Shown: one piece after another, positions 1 through 8,068 of the stretch
How the letters are laid out: each line of letters begins with the position of its first letter
Position numbering within the stretch: position 1 is the stretch's first letter
Source: Natronobacillus azotifigens
Lineage (GTDB): Bacteria > Bacillota > Bacilli > Bacillales > Amphibacillaceae
Direction: 5' to 3'
DNA length: 43,911 nucleotides
NCBI RefSeq assembly: GCF_026805325.1
Contig: NZ_JAPRAT010000034.1
Span: forward strand, 1-43,911
The notes under the pieces: generated by a model
Seen by the model: the letters and a program-made list of their open reading frames with translations, nothing else
The model's database searches: none
Told to the model about the DNA's origin: nothing
Position numbers and translations under genes: made by a program

Positions 1-85
1 CGGACAGAATTGAATAAAAGTAAGGCAAAGTTGTCCGAAATAGTGGTTGATAGTTTTAGGTGGATATACCAAGGGTTAAGAGCCT
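1..85. repeat. Edge of a 52-bp-type hairpin repeat array plus its flank
   Basis: The first ~45 bases match the unit of the tandem array at 26149-26430 (CGGACAGAATTGA...AAAAG...GTCCGAA). The next ~35 bases (GTGGTT-ATAGTTTTAGGT...AAGGGTT) match the sequence just after that array at 26436-26470. The window therefore opens inside the last unit of a second array of the same family, with the same downstream flank. No gene is visible here. Confidence 0.7.
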
Positions 86-330
86 TCTTGGGCCAAGTGT
101 TTGTCACTCCGAGATAAACGCTAAAACTAGCTATGGACGGCTGGGAAAAGCGCGAGCTGAAGATCCACTTCGTAAGTGTTAGTTGCTTTACTGAGTTAAC
201 TGAAGCCGTGGAACTGCGATTACTCGTCCCGTTGTAAATATTGGCCCACGGTAAAGAAGACACGACGATAGTAGTTGTGGGTCAATGTCGCACTTATACC
301 CTTGTGGTGAGAGCGTAGTGTATTTCCATA
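86..330. other. Non-coding, apparently structured stretch
   Basis: No convincing reading frame or ribosome site was seen on either strand. The stretch is richer in G+C than the AT-rich DNA after it. It has several short inverted repeats, such as CACTT/AAGTG around 169-181 and GCCCAC/GTGGGT bracketing about 243-284. It could be a decayed repeat or a small RNA; nothing in it matches an RNA family I can name. From about 415 to 597 the DNA is AT-rich with no recognisable feature. Confidence 0.3.
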
Positions 331-363
331 GCGGTTCGTTTTTCTATCATCGTTTTACTTGTT

Positions 364-412
364 GGAAAGTGTCACGCTATAGCGTGACATGACAAGCGTT
401 CGCTTGTCACCA
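364..412. repeat. Family B double-hairpin repeat
   Basis: Two perfect short hairpins stand side by side: GTCACGC-TATA-GCGTGAC (371-388) and GACAAGCG-TT-CGCTTGTC (391-408, read with a minimal loop). The same pair, slightly mutated and also preceded by GGAAAGT, recurs at 13531-13580. A compact relative lies at 18196-18235. This is an intergenic repeat of MITE/REP style with no coding capacity. Confidence 0.7.
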
Positions 413-597
413 CCACGCCCGCCTAGTTTTTTTGTATCTTATTCTTTGATGGATCAGATGATTTTTCCTGAATTTTTCAATAAAAAAACAAGTAAATTGA
501 ACTACAACTAATAATGTATTTAGCTTATGATATAATAGAAAATTGTGAATTGTTTCACTTTTGATATCATTTTCATCTAATAGATTAATATTCGTTA

Positions 598-626
598 TTG
601 ATGAGAGAAAGATAATTTGATAGAAT
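598..626 (+). promoter_or_regulatory. Sigma-A-type promoter of the ZTP riboswitch-serA unit
   Basis: TTGATG (598-603) and TAGAAT (621-626) are separated by 17 bases. Transcription would start near 633, about ten bases before the riboswitch aptamer, which is where a leader promoter should be. Assignment is by consensus match only. Confidence 0.55.
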
Positions 627-641
627 GAAGGAAATAAAAAG

Positions 642-710
642 GCTATATGTGACTGGCGAACGCGGATAACCGCGAGGGAGCATATAGTATCGGAGCCGTT
701 CGCCTGGGCA
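642..710 (+). promoter_or_regulatory. ZTP (pfl-type) riboswitch aptamer
   Basis: The conserved elements of the pfl/ZTP class are present in order. Stem P1 is CTATATG (643-649)/CATATAG (681-687). GTGACTGGCGAA follows the 5' arm. P2 is CGCGG-ATAA-CCGCG (661-674). AGGGAG is the return junction. The 3' hairpin carries the hallmark CGCCTGGGCA (701-710). GGCG (655-658) can pair with CGCC (701-704) as the class pseudoknot. This class senses the purine-pathway intermediate ZTP/ZMP (AICAR), which builds up when 10-formyl-tetrahydrofolate is short, and usually switches on one-carbon genes. The next gene is serA, which fits, because serine is the main one-carbon donor. Confidence 0.93.
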
Positions 711-755
711 GAGATAAGGAGATTTATGCACACCAATCTCCTTATCTCTTTCTAT
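711..755 (+). terminator. Intrinsic terminator of the riboswitch expression platform
   Basis: AGAGATAAGGAGAT and ATCTCCTTATCTCT form a 14-bp stem (710-748) around a 12-base loop, followed by a T-rich tract. The stem begins right after the aptamer's final GGGCA with essentially no overlap. It lies about 125 bases upstream of the serA start and is expected to stop transcription when ZTP is low. Confidence 0.85.
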
Positions 756-878
756 TTACAAGGGGGAGATGGGTGCGGAATAAATCAAAAAAATTCTGAT
801 TTTTGCAAAAAATAGCCGTTGAATATCCTTGTTAGAAGATTTTCACTAGAAAAATACAAATATAGAGGAGATAACAAT

Positions 879-2054
879 ATGGGGAAAACAATTAAAACAC
901 TAAATAATATTGCTCAAGTTGGATTGGATGTATTCAAGGATGACTATACTATTGATAATGATAGTGCAAATCCGGATGCAATTGTTCTACGTAGCTTTAA
1001 TATGCATGCAGAGGAGTTCGGATCTGAACTGAAAGCGATTGGGCGCGCAGGAGTTGGGGTTAATAACATTCCTGTTGATAAGTGTTCAGAACAAGGAATT
1101 GTTGTATTCAATACTCCGGGAGCGAATGCAAATGCGGTAAAAGAACTTGTGATTACCTCCTTAATCGCTTCCTCTCGTAATTTGTTCGAAGGTGTACAGT
1201 GGGCAAATACGTTAAAAGGAAAAGGCGATGAAGTTGGAAAACTTGTTGAGGCTGGAAAGAAACAATTTGTTGGGAAAGAAATTAACAGAAAAACTCTAGG
1301 TGTAATTGGTTTAGGTGCGATTGGTGCACTGGTATCTAACGACGCGTTACGATTAGGTATGGATGTTATTGCTTATGATCCATTTGTTTCTGTGAATACG
1401 GCTTGGAGCTTATCTCGAAACGTTCAGAGAGCAGTATCAATGGAGCAATTGTTAGCTGAGTCTGATTATATAAGTGTGCATGTACCTTTAACAGAAGAAA
1501 CAAAAGGATTGTTTAATAAAGATAGCTTCCAAAATATGAAGGAAGATGTTTACATCTTAAACTTTTCTAGAGGAGAATTGGTAAACGAAGATGATTTAGC
1601 CGATGCATTGGAAAGTGGGAAAGTAGGTAAGTATATTACCGATTTCCCAAGTGACAAAGTATTAAACATGGACAATGTTATCCCAATTCCGCACTTAGGT
1701 GCATCTACTGGCGAATCAGAAGAAAATTGTGCTGTAATGGCTGCTCGTCAACTAAAAGCATTCTTAGAAACGGGAAATATTAAAAATGCGGTGAATTTTC
1801 CAAATACATTTTTACCGTACTCAGGTAAGACACGTGTAACTGTGCTACACGAAAGTATTCCAAACATGGTAAGCCAGATCACAACAGCGATTTCTAGTTA
1901 TGATTTAAACATCGCAGACATGGTGAATAGAAGTCACGAAGGTTTTGCTTATACGATGATTGATATTGAAGATAAAATAAATGGTGATGTTATTCCTAAC
2001 TTAGAGGAAAAAATTAATTTGATCCAAGGTGTTATTCGAACAAGAATAATCTAA
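879..2054 (+). CDS. serA: D-3-phosphoglycerate dehydrogenase, short form with ACT domain
   Basis: Oxidises 3-phosphoglycerate to 3-phosphohydroxypyruvate with NAD, the first step of serine synthesis, in the cytosol. The 391-residue protein has a D-isomer 2-hydroxyacid dehydrogenase fold. The Rossmann motif GLGAIG is near residue 145. Catalytic regions are NFSRGELVN (Arg) and PHLGAST (His), and an ACT-like domain occupies about residues 315-391. It lacks the extra 130-residue domain of long (~525 aa) SerA, as do other ~390-residue Bacillota enzymes. I chose ATG 879 because AGGAG lies 8 bases upstream; an in-frame codon at 819 has no ribosome site. It sits behind the ZTP riboswitch and its terminator, so it should respond to one-carbon status. 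serC is at 9246 and fhs at 40276. Confidence 0.93.
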   Translation: MGKTIKTLNNIAQVGLDVFKDDYTIDNDSANPDAIVLRSFNMHAEEFGSELKAIGRAGVGVNNIPVDKCSEQGIVVFNTPGANANAVKELVITSLIASSRNLFEGVQWANTLKGKGDEVGKLVEAGKKQFVGKEINRKTLGVIGLGAIGALVSNDALRLGMDVIAYDPFVSVNTAWSLSRNVQRAVSMEQLLAESDYISVHVPLTEETKGLFNKDSFQNMKEDVYILNFSRGELVNEDDLADALESGKVGKYITDFPSDKVLNMDNVIPIPHLGASTGESEENCAVMAARQLKAFLETGNIKNAVNFPNTFLPYSGKTRVTVLHESIPNMVSQITTAISSYDLNIADMVNRSHEGFAYTMIDIEDKINGDVIPNLEEKINLIQGVIRTRII

Positions 2055-2068
2055 TAATATATAATGGA

Positions 2069-2106
2069 AAAAAGGCATGGAGAATAAGTTCTCCATGCCT
2101 TTTTTA
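2069..2106. terminator. Bidirectional terminator, serA / bactofilin
   Basis: AAAAGGCATGGAGAA and TTCTCCATGCCTTTT pair with a 4-base loop and end in a T-run; the reverse strand has the matching run. It separates the convergent serA and bactofilin genes. Confidence 0.9.
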
Positions 2107-2165
2107 TAGGAAAGTATATAAAATTTGGCTCTATCATTAACAGCATATCCAGTTGCAGGTTTTCT

Positions 2166-2573
2166 TTATTGTTCTACCTTTGTTGGTTCTGGCATATTTT
2201 GTTTCTTCTTTAAAGTTGATTTTTGTTGTTTTTGTTCAACGACACTAGTTCCGTTAAAAATACCGCCCTCATCAACGATAATACCATTTGACTTAGCACT
2301 ACCAGATAAAGCCCCACTAGGTTGAATATGGATTTTCTCGGTTGTGTGTACATCACCTTTCACTTCTCCAGCAATGATTACGTTTTTCGCTTTCAAAGCA
2401 GGTTCAACAAAACCGCTTTTGCCAATATAAACATCACCCGTACAATCTATTTCTCCGTAAACTTTTCCATCGACGCGTAAGCTAGTAGGTAATTTGATTT
2501 TCCCTTCAATAATCGTTTCTTCCCCAATAATTGTGTCGATCGTTTTTTCCATCTTGGTTGATTTTTTCATCAT
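2166..2573 (-). CDS. Bactofilin (polymer-forming cytoskeletal protein)
   Basis: The 135-residue protein is dominated by the repetitive hydrophobic/glycine pattern of the bactofilin (DUF583) right-handed beta-helix, about residues 12-110 (IIEGKIKLPTSLRVDGKVYG, then GDVYIG, KNVIIAGEVKGDV). A short polar C-terminal tail rich in Lys and Gln follows. Bactofilins polymerise without nucleotide into filaments, often at the membrane, and position cell-wall enzymes. GAAGGGG precedes two adjacent ATG codons (2573 and 2570); spacing suits either. It lies 26 bases downstream of an M23 peptidase gene on the same strand, a pairing known in other bacteria, which suggests a shared wall-shaping role. Confidence 0.9.
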   Translation of the reverse strand: MMKKSTKMEKTIDTIIGEETIIEGKIKLPTSLRVDGKVYGEIDCTGDVYIGKSGFVEPALKAKNVIIAGEVKGDVHTTEKIHIQPSGALSGSAKSNGIIVDEGGIFNGTSVVEQKQQKSTLKKKQNMPEPTKVEQ

Positions 2574-2599
2574 TTTTCCCCTTCTTTGTTCCGTTATTG

Positions 2600-3520
2600 T
2601 TAGTGATCAAAAAGATTTAAGTAGATCTTTGGATCAACAGGTTCACCATTCTTAATAACTTCATAATGGAGATGTGGTCCCGTACTACGTCCCGTACTCC
2701 CGATAGCTCCAATTTCCTCTCCTTTGGTTACTTGATCACCATTGGCTACATCTATTCTAGACAGATGTGCGTATAATGTCTGGTACGTATCGTTATGTCG
2801 AATAATGATCGTTTCCCCATAATTTCCATAGTAATTTGCTCGAATGACAATCCCGTCTCCTGCTGCATAGACAGGTGTACCTGTTGCGCCTCTAACATCA
2901 ATGCCTGAATGGAAAGAAGAGTTTGATGAGAATGGATCACTCCGGAGGCCGAAGTCTGAGGTGATTGTATTTGGCACTGTTGGCCATGCAGTTGGAATAT
3001 GTCGAATGTTTTCATTCACTTGATTAATGTTTGCTAACGTTTTTTGATAACTTTCAAGCCAAACAGTGGAATCAGTTAGAGAAAACGACCCATCCGCATT
3101 TTCAATTACTTCCGATTCATCGACTGGAATTTCAACACCACCTAAAGCTTCTTCAGGTAATTCTACAATGTATTCCTGAATTTGTGATTCTAGCTGATTT
3201 AATTCCTCAAGCGTTTCTTGAACTTGAACTCTCTCAGACTCTAGTTCTTCAATTTGAATGCGTAGGTTTTCTGTCAGAGAATTTTTATCTTCTAATTTAG
3301 TAAGAAGTTGTTGTTTTTCTACTAGTTGCTGTTGGCTTATCGTTTCTTGTTGGCTATTAAGCATGATAAAATAACCAAGAAGAGCAATGGGAATCAATGC
3401 AAAAAGGGACCCAAATAAGATAACTAGTTTTGGGATGCGAAGACGAGTTATCATTTTATTTGCATCGTTTGATAGAATGGTAAATGTAAGTATCTTGAAT
3501 TTTGGTTTTTTTAATTGCAA
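2600..3520 (-). CDS. Membrane-anchored M23 family metallopeptidase
   Basis: Predicted peptidoglycan endopeptidase, 306 residues. A basic N-terminus is followed by one membrane segment (about residues 31-53), a Gln/Glu-rich coiled coil (about 55-118), a linker, and a C-terminal LytM/M23 domain. The zinc ligands of the family are visible: His204 and Asp208 in HSGID, and the HLH of GPHLHYE (283-285). All needed residues are present, so the enzyme should be active, outside the membrane. The start is TTG at 3520 with AAGGAG 10 bases upstream; no ATG fits better. It is first in an operon with the bactofilin, which probably recruits or positions it. Confidence 0.92.
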   Translation of the reverse strand: MQLKKPKFKILTFTILSNDANKMITRLRIPKLVILFGSLFALIPIALLGYFIMLNSQQETISQQQLVEKQQLLTKLEDKNSLTENLRIQIEELESERVQVQETLEELNQLESQIQEYIVELPEEALGGVEIPVDESEVIENADGSFSLTDSTVWLESYQKTLANINQVNENIRHIPTAWPTVPNTITSDFGLRSDPFSSNSSFHSGIDVRGATGTPVYAAGDGIVIRANYYGNYGETIIIRHNDTYQTLYAHLSRIDVANGDQVTKGEEIGAIGSTGRSTGPHLHYEVIKNGEPVDPKIYLNLFDH

Positions 3521-3693
3521 TTGATTTCACTCCTTGTTCAACATAATCTACCAATCTTCATGGAATAGATAGTAAATATATCATATTTTTAACACATATT
3601 CTAACGATAATAAATGCTGCTTTATAAATCAATAGTTTTTATGTTACAAATATATTACATATCGTGGTATGAACAAAAAGGAGAAGTTAATAA

Positions 3694-4254
3694 ATGATAA
3701 AATTAGACTACTTTAAAGAATCGGATTTTGCTACTTTAGTAGAATGGAATGAAAATACCTCACCAGAGTTTCTTATGCAATGGGCAGGCCCGGAGTTTAC
3801 CTATCCATTGACCGAAGAACAATTAGTGAACTACATTAAAGGGGTTAACCATCCAGGGGCGAATCGGTATCTTTATCAAGCGGTGGATGAAGATTCAGGT
3901 CAAGTCATTGGACACTTGGCAATTGTAAACATTGATTATGAGCAGAACAGTGCTCGCATTGCTAAAGTGATCGTAGGTAATCCAGAGGCGCGAGGAAAAG
4001 GTTATGGGAAACAAATGATTTCGCTAGCTTTGAAGATCTGTTTCGAGGAATTACAAATGCATCGTGTGACACTCGGTGTATTTGATTTCAATCAAGGTGC
4101 TCTAAACTGTTATCAACAAGTTGGTTTTAAGATCGAAGGCTTACTAAGGGATTGCAGGAAAATGGGAGATAGTTATTGGAGTTTATATGAAATGAGTATG
4201 TTAGAAAATGAATGGAAAAGTAACATTCGATTGAATGAACATAAGGAAAGTTAA
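3694..4254 (+). CDS. GNAT family N-acetyltransferase (RimJ/RimL type)
   Basis: Acetyl-CoA-dependent N-acetyltransferase, 186 residues. The GNAT core is clear: strand AKVIVGNPEARGKGYGK at about residues 90-106 carries the RxxGxG acetyl-CoA loop. NQGALNCYQQVGFKIEGLLRD is the usual C-terminal helix and strand of RimJ/RimL-type enzymes. The substrate cannot be read from sequence; ribosomal-protein and small-molecule N-termini are both possible. AAAGGAG lies 11 bases upstream of the ATG. It precedes the hydrolase gene by 45 bases on the same strand and may be cotranscribed with it. Confidence 0.9.
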   Translation: MIKLDYFKESDFATLVEWNENTSPEFLMQWAGPEFTYPLTEEQLVNYIKGVNHPGANRYLYQAVDEDSGQVIGHLAIVNIDYEQNSARIAKVIVGNPEARGKGYGKQMISLALKICFEELQMHRVTLGVFDFNQGALNCYQQVGFKIEGLLRDCRKMGDSYWSLYEMSMLENEWKSNIRLNEHKES

Positions 4255-4299
4255 AGCATAATGTTAATTTGTTAATAGAATGAAAAAGGAGGACAGGGG

Positions 4300-5232
4300 A
4301 TGATTGGCTATCTAATTATTGGTCTTTTCCTATTTGTCTTAATTTGTGCTAGTTTCTATTTTTACCATACGGCTGTTGCTCGTGGGAAAAAGCATTTTAT
4401 TGCAGATGACCCGGATCTACAAATAGATCCTGAGATTGGTATTCGTTCGGATCAAGATAAACAATGGTGGAAGAATCAAAGTTTCTACCATTGGAAAATG
4501 AGTTCTAGAGATAAATTACGCCTCTTTGCTTATTTTCTTCCTGCCAAAAAGCCGACAAAGAATACGGTGATTCTTGCTCATGGATATTCCGGAGATGCGT
4601 TCATTATGAGTGAATTTGCGAGACTGTATCATGAAAAGTACAACATGAATATTCTTCTTCCAGATGCAAGAGGACATGGGAAAAGTGAAGGGCATTATAT
4701 TGGGTTTGGCTGGAATGAGCGGTTAGATTATTTGGATTGGATTCAACAAGTGCTAACGCAATTAGGTGCTGATTCTACCATCTTGTTGCATGGTGTGTCA
4801 ATGGGGGCAGCTACTGTGATGATGACAAGTGGAGAAGAGTTACCTAGTCAAGTAAAAGCAATTGTTGCTGATTGTGGTTATACTTCGGTGAAAGATGAAT
4901 TGAGCTATCAGTTGAAACGCATGTATCACTTACCGGCATTCCCCATTTTAACGTTGACAAGTGGTTTAACAAAAATCCGAGCCGGCTACACATTTTCTGA
5001 AGCTTCGGCGTTGAGGCAAGTGGAAAAAGCCAATGTCCCTATTTTATTTGTTCATGGGGAAGAAGATGCTTTTGTACCGACAAATATGGTATATCAACTG
5101 TATGAAGCTTGTCAGAGTGAAAAAGCATTGCTTATCGTACCAAAAGCAGGACATGGTTTAGCACATCGAACAGATCCAGCTGGTTATCAAGAGAAACTAA
5201 CACAATTTATCGATCGTTATATGAGTAGATAG
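4300..5232 (+). CDS. Alpha/beta hydrolase with N-terminal membrane anchor
   Basis: The 310-residue protein starts with one membrane segment (about residues 3-22) followed by a serine-hydrolase domain of the S33/YqkD-like group. The oxyanion HGYSGDAF is at 94-101, nucleophile Ser167 in GVSMGA, acid Asp256 in GEEDAF, and base His285 in PKAGHGLAH, so the triad is complete. The real substrate is unknown; esters or peptides are both possible in this group. The domain may face outside or inside, and positively charged residues after the helix do not settle it. AAGGAGG precedes the ATG at good spacing. Confidence 0.85.
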   Translation: MIGYLIIGLFLFVLICASFYFYHTAVARGKKHFIADDPDLQIDPEIGIRSDQDKQWWKNQSFYHWKMSSRDKLRLFAYFLPAKKPTKNTVILAHGYSGDAFIMSEFARLYHEKYNMNILLPDARGHGKSEGHYIGFGWNERLDYLDWIQQVLTQLGADSTILLHGVSMGAATVMMTSGEELPSQVKAIVADCGYTSVKDELSYQLKRMYHLPAFPILTLTSGLTKIRAGYTFSEASALRQVEKANVPILFVHGEEDAFVPTNMVYQLYEACQSEKALLIVPKAGHGLAHRTDPAGYQEKLTQFIDRYMSR

Positions 5233-5370
5233 TGAATGGAATCTATTACCCCTGTTGAACGTTCAGATGATTGAGATAGTTTTCAGATTTGTCAAAATAT
5301 AATCATAATTAGTAGAGAAAAAAGTGGTATACTGTAGAAAAAAGTAGTCTAGTAGAAGGAGTTGCTATAG

Positions 5371-6369
5371 GTGGAAAAGCTTGCCGAAAAAGAATTAAAT
5401 GTTTCCCTGTTAATGAGTGAATTAAAACAAGACAATCATGAAATGCAACAAGTAATGAAGAAAATTCAAGACATCTCGAGAAAATCGAATATTCTGGCCT
5501 TGAATTCCGGAATTGAAGCAGCTAGAGCTGGGGAAGCAGGGCGTGGTTTTGCAGTAGTAGCCAACGAGATAAAAAGTTTTTCCTCAGAAAGTTTTAGTGC
5601 GAGCAAAGAAAGCGAAGAACTTATCGGAAAAATTCAGACAAAAGCTAATGAGATTATTTCAGTTCGAACTGTCGATATTGCTTTTGATACCATCGATAAA
5701 ATTGATCGTAATCTTTTCGAAAGGAACTGTGATGTACAAGCTTGGGCAACATTTGATGCGGTAAAACAATCTCTGATTAATCCTAATCCAGAAACGAAAC
5801 AAGATGCAGAGAAATTATTAAAGAATATTTATGATATTTATGAAGTGTATTATGATTTTCTCATTGTGGATACAAACGGAAAAATTGTTGTTTCTGCTCA
5901 AAATGAGGATCAAGTCGGTAAGGATATGGCGAACCGCAAATGGTTCCGAGAAACGATAGAAACAAACAGCGTCTACGTGACGGATATGTATTATTCAGAA
6001 GTTGTTGATGGCTATACAATGGGATACTCTAGTCCTATACATAATGATGAAGGTGAATTAATTGGTGTATTTACAACCCGCTTCAATTGGGAGTTTATTT
6101 ATGACATTATCGAAAGTGTCAAACTTGGAGACCAGAGTATGCTGTACTTAGTTAATCAAGAAGGTTTTGTGATCGCCTCAACGGATCGCAAAGGAACACT
6201 TGAAAAAAATCTAAATCATTTAGAAGCAGTTCAAAAAGTATTGGGAAATGAAGAAACAAGAGGCTTTACCGTTGAAGAAGATCACATTTATGCCTACTGT
6301 TTAACGAAAGGGTATAATGCGTATAAAGGTAAAGGTTGGTTCGTCGTTGTTGCTGAACCAGTGCAGTAA
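5371..6369 (+). CDS. Soluble chemoreceptor-like protein: MCP tip followed by Cache sensor
   Basis: The 332-residue protein has an inverted order. Residues about 34-95 match the most conserved tip of the methyl-accepting chemotaxis hairpin ([20 protein letters not shown], then AVVANEI), which contacts CheA/CheW. Residues about 115-330 look like a Cache (PAS-like) sensor ([39 protein letters not shown]). No membrane segment or signal peptide is present, so the sensor should be cytoplasmic. The signalling hairpin is short. The start is GTG with GAAGGAG about 9 bases upstream, so this is a real start and not simply a truncated receptor. Partners are not in the window. Confidence 0.8.
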   Translation: MEKLAEKELNVSLLMSELKQDNHEMQQVMKKIQDISRKSNILALNSGIEAARAGEAGRGFAVVANEIKSFSSESFSASKESEELIGKIQTKANEIISVRTVDIAFDTIDKIDRNLFERNCDVQAWATFDAVKQSLINPNPETKQDAEKLLKNIYDIYEVYYDFLIVDTNGKIVVSAQNEDQVGKDMANRKWFRETIETNSVYVTDMYYSEVVDGYTMGYSSPIHNDEGELIGVFTTRFNWEFIYDIIESVKLGDQSMLYLVNQEGFVIASTDRKGTLEKNLNHLEAVQKVLGNEETRGFTVEEDHIYAYCLTKGYNAYKGKGWFVVVAEPVQ

Positions 6370-6401
6370 CGGTTTTCTTTTTGATTACATTTCATATGAA
6401 T

Positions 6402-6445
6402 AAAGGTAAACAGTGATATAAAAATCCTGTTTACCTTTTTGTTTT
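6402..6445 (+). terminator. Terminator after the MCP-Cache gene
   Basis: AAAGGTAAACAG and CTGTTTACCTTT form a 12-bp stem followed by TTTTGTTTT. It isolates the receptor-like gene from the transporter gene downstream. Confidence 0.85.
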
Positions 6446-6516
6446 GTGAAATGTTTTAGAAACGAAGGAAGTGGTAAATACAAAATGGATATAGCTAGTG
6501 GGAAGGAGTGTATATT

Positions 6517-7926
6517 TTGACAGCAGATGTGGTTGGTTTTGCGTTTATCGTCATTGGATTGTTTTTACTGATTGGAAAATTATTTCGTATTCATATGAAA
6601 TGGTTACAAGATCTATTTTTACCAAGTTCTATTATTGCAGGTTTTATTGCTTTACTTGTTGGACCAGAAATATTGGGGAGGTTGACCCAGCGTTTTCTAG
6701 GTGAGGATGCAATTTTTTATCAAGGACTGATTCCCTCTTACATTTTTGATGTTTGGGATACGCTTCCTGGTCTTTTCATTAACGTGGTGTTTGCCGCTTT
6801 GTTTTTAGGCAAAGTTGTTCCGGGTTTAAAGAAAATCTGGTTAATTGCTGGTCCCCAGGTAATTATGGGTCAGACCGTTTCTTGGGGGCAATATGTGTTA
6901 GGGATTACCCTCACATTACTTGTCTTGACACCTGTCTTTGATATGAATCCGCTCACGGGTGCCTTAATTGAAATTAGTTTTGTGGGTGGGCATGGTACAG
7001 CAGCGGGTTTATCAGGTACTTTCCAAGAATTAAACTTTGCAGAAGGAGCGGACTTAGCGATTGGTTTAGCAACGATCGGTATTGTTTCCGGTGTAATTAT
7101 TGGGATCATTCTCATTAATTGGGGCGCAAGAACTGGCAAAGCCAAATTTGTCACCTCACAAAATCAATTAACGGAAGAGGAAAAAGAACATCTGGGGGAG
7201 CTAGATGATCGGGAGGAACCGTCAAAAGCAAAACATGTTTCTTCAATGGAGCCAATGGCTTTTCATTTAGCTATCGTAGGTGCAGCAATTGGTTTAGGTT
7301 ATGTATTTCAACAATTACTAATCTATTTAGAAGAAGTTACCTGGGGTGCATGGACGGGAACCTATCTTTTCCCCTACGTTCCATTATTTCCATTAGCAAT
7401 GTTTGGCGGTATGATCATTCAGATTGCGTTTAGTAAATTGGGCATTAGTGATTATATTGACCGAGAGATGATTAATCGAATTTCAGGTTTTGCATTAGAC
7501 GTTTTAATTGTTAGTGCACTCGCAACGTTGTCATTGTCAGTGATAGGTGATAACATTGTTCCATTCTTACTATTAGCTATTATTGCGATCATTTGGAATG
7601 TATTTGCCTTCCTTGTCTTAGCACCAAAAATGATTCCGAAATTCTGGTTTGAACGAGGAATTGGTGACATGGGTCAGGCAATGGGGATGACAGCAACAGG
7701 TCTCTTATTGATGAAGATTGCCGATCCAGACACGGAATCACCAGCACTCGAAGGATTTGGGTATAAACAATTACTTTTTGAACCATTAGTTGGTGGAGGG
7801 CTATTCACAGCCGCCTCCTTACCACTGATTTATCAATTTGGACCAGTACCAATCCTAATATTGTCTATTATCGTGACTGCATTCTTTTTACTGTTTGGTA
7901 TTTTTTATTTTGGAAGAAAAAAATAA
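6517..7926 (+). CDS. Sodium:glutamate symporter family (GltS-like) transporter
   Basis: Integral membrane transporter of 469 residues with about 10-12 hydrophobic segments, split into two similar halves by a charged loop (about residues 205-240). ISFVGGHGTAAGLSGTF (about 152-168) and GIGDMGQAMGMTATG in the second half are the glycine-rich motifs of the GltS/ESS family, which couples sodium entry to glutamate uptake. The exact substrate is inferred. The start is TTG 6517: AAGGAG (6503-6508) is 8 bases upstream, whereas a GTG at 6508 overlaps that site. Glutamate uptake would suit an organism that uses it as compatible solute and amino donor (gdhA is at 18350). Confidence 0.85.
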   Translation: MTADVVGFAFIVIGLFLLIGKLFRIHMKWLQDLFLPSSIIAGFIALLVGPEILGRLTQRFLGEDAIFYQGLIPSYIFDVWDTLPGLFINVVFAALFLGKVVPGLKKIWLIAGPQVIMGQTVSWGQYVLGITLTLLVLTPVFDMNPLTGALIEISFVGGHGTAAGLSGTFQELNFAEGADLAIGLATIGIVSGVIIGIILINWGARTGKAKFVTSQNQLTEEEKEHLGELDDREEPSKAKHVSSMEPMAFHLAIVGAAIGLGYVFQQLLIYLEEVTWGAWTGTYLFPYVPLFPLAMFGGMIIQIAFSKLGISDYIDREMINRISGFALDVLIVSALATLSLSVIGDNIVPFLLLAIIAIIWNVFAFLVLAPKMIPKFWFERGIGDMGQAMGMTATGLLLMKIADPDTESPALEGFGYKQLLFEPLVGGGLFTAASLPLIYQFGPVPILILSIIVTAFFLLFGIFYFGRKK

Positions 7927-7933
7927 TCAATCA

Positions 7934-7970
7934 AAACAGAGGAGCGTAAGATGCTACCTCTGTTTCTTTG
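7934..7970 (+). terminator. Terminator after the GltS-like gene
   Basis: AAACAGAGG and CCTCTGTTT pair around a short loop and are followed by a T-rich tract (CTTTGTT). The T-run is imperfect, so efficiency may be moderate. Confidence 0.65.
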
Positions 7971-8068
7971 TTGCAAGATAAGTAAGTTAAAAAATAGCTT
8001 AATGTTTTTAGGTGTTTTTCTTTATTAATTCGCTCGAGTTGTAACGTTATTAACGATGATTTGCACTA

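Noticed and set aside
407..736. 109-codon minus-strand frame before serA
   Set aside because: Covers the riboswitch and terminator on the opposite strand; no ribosome site or protein-like composition.
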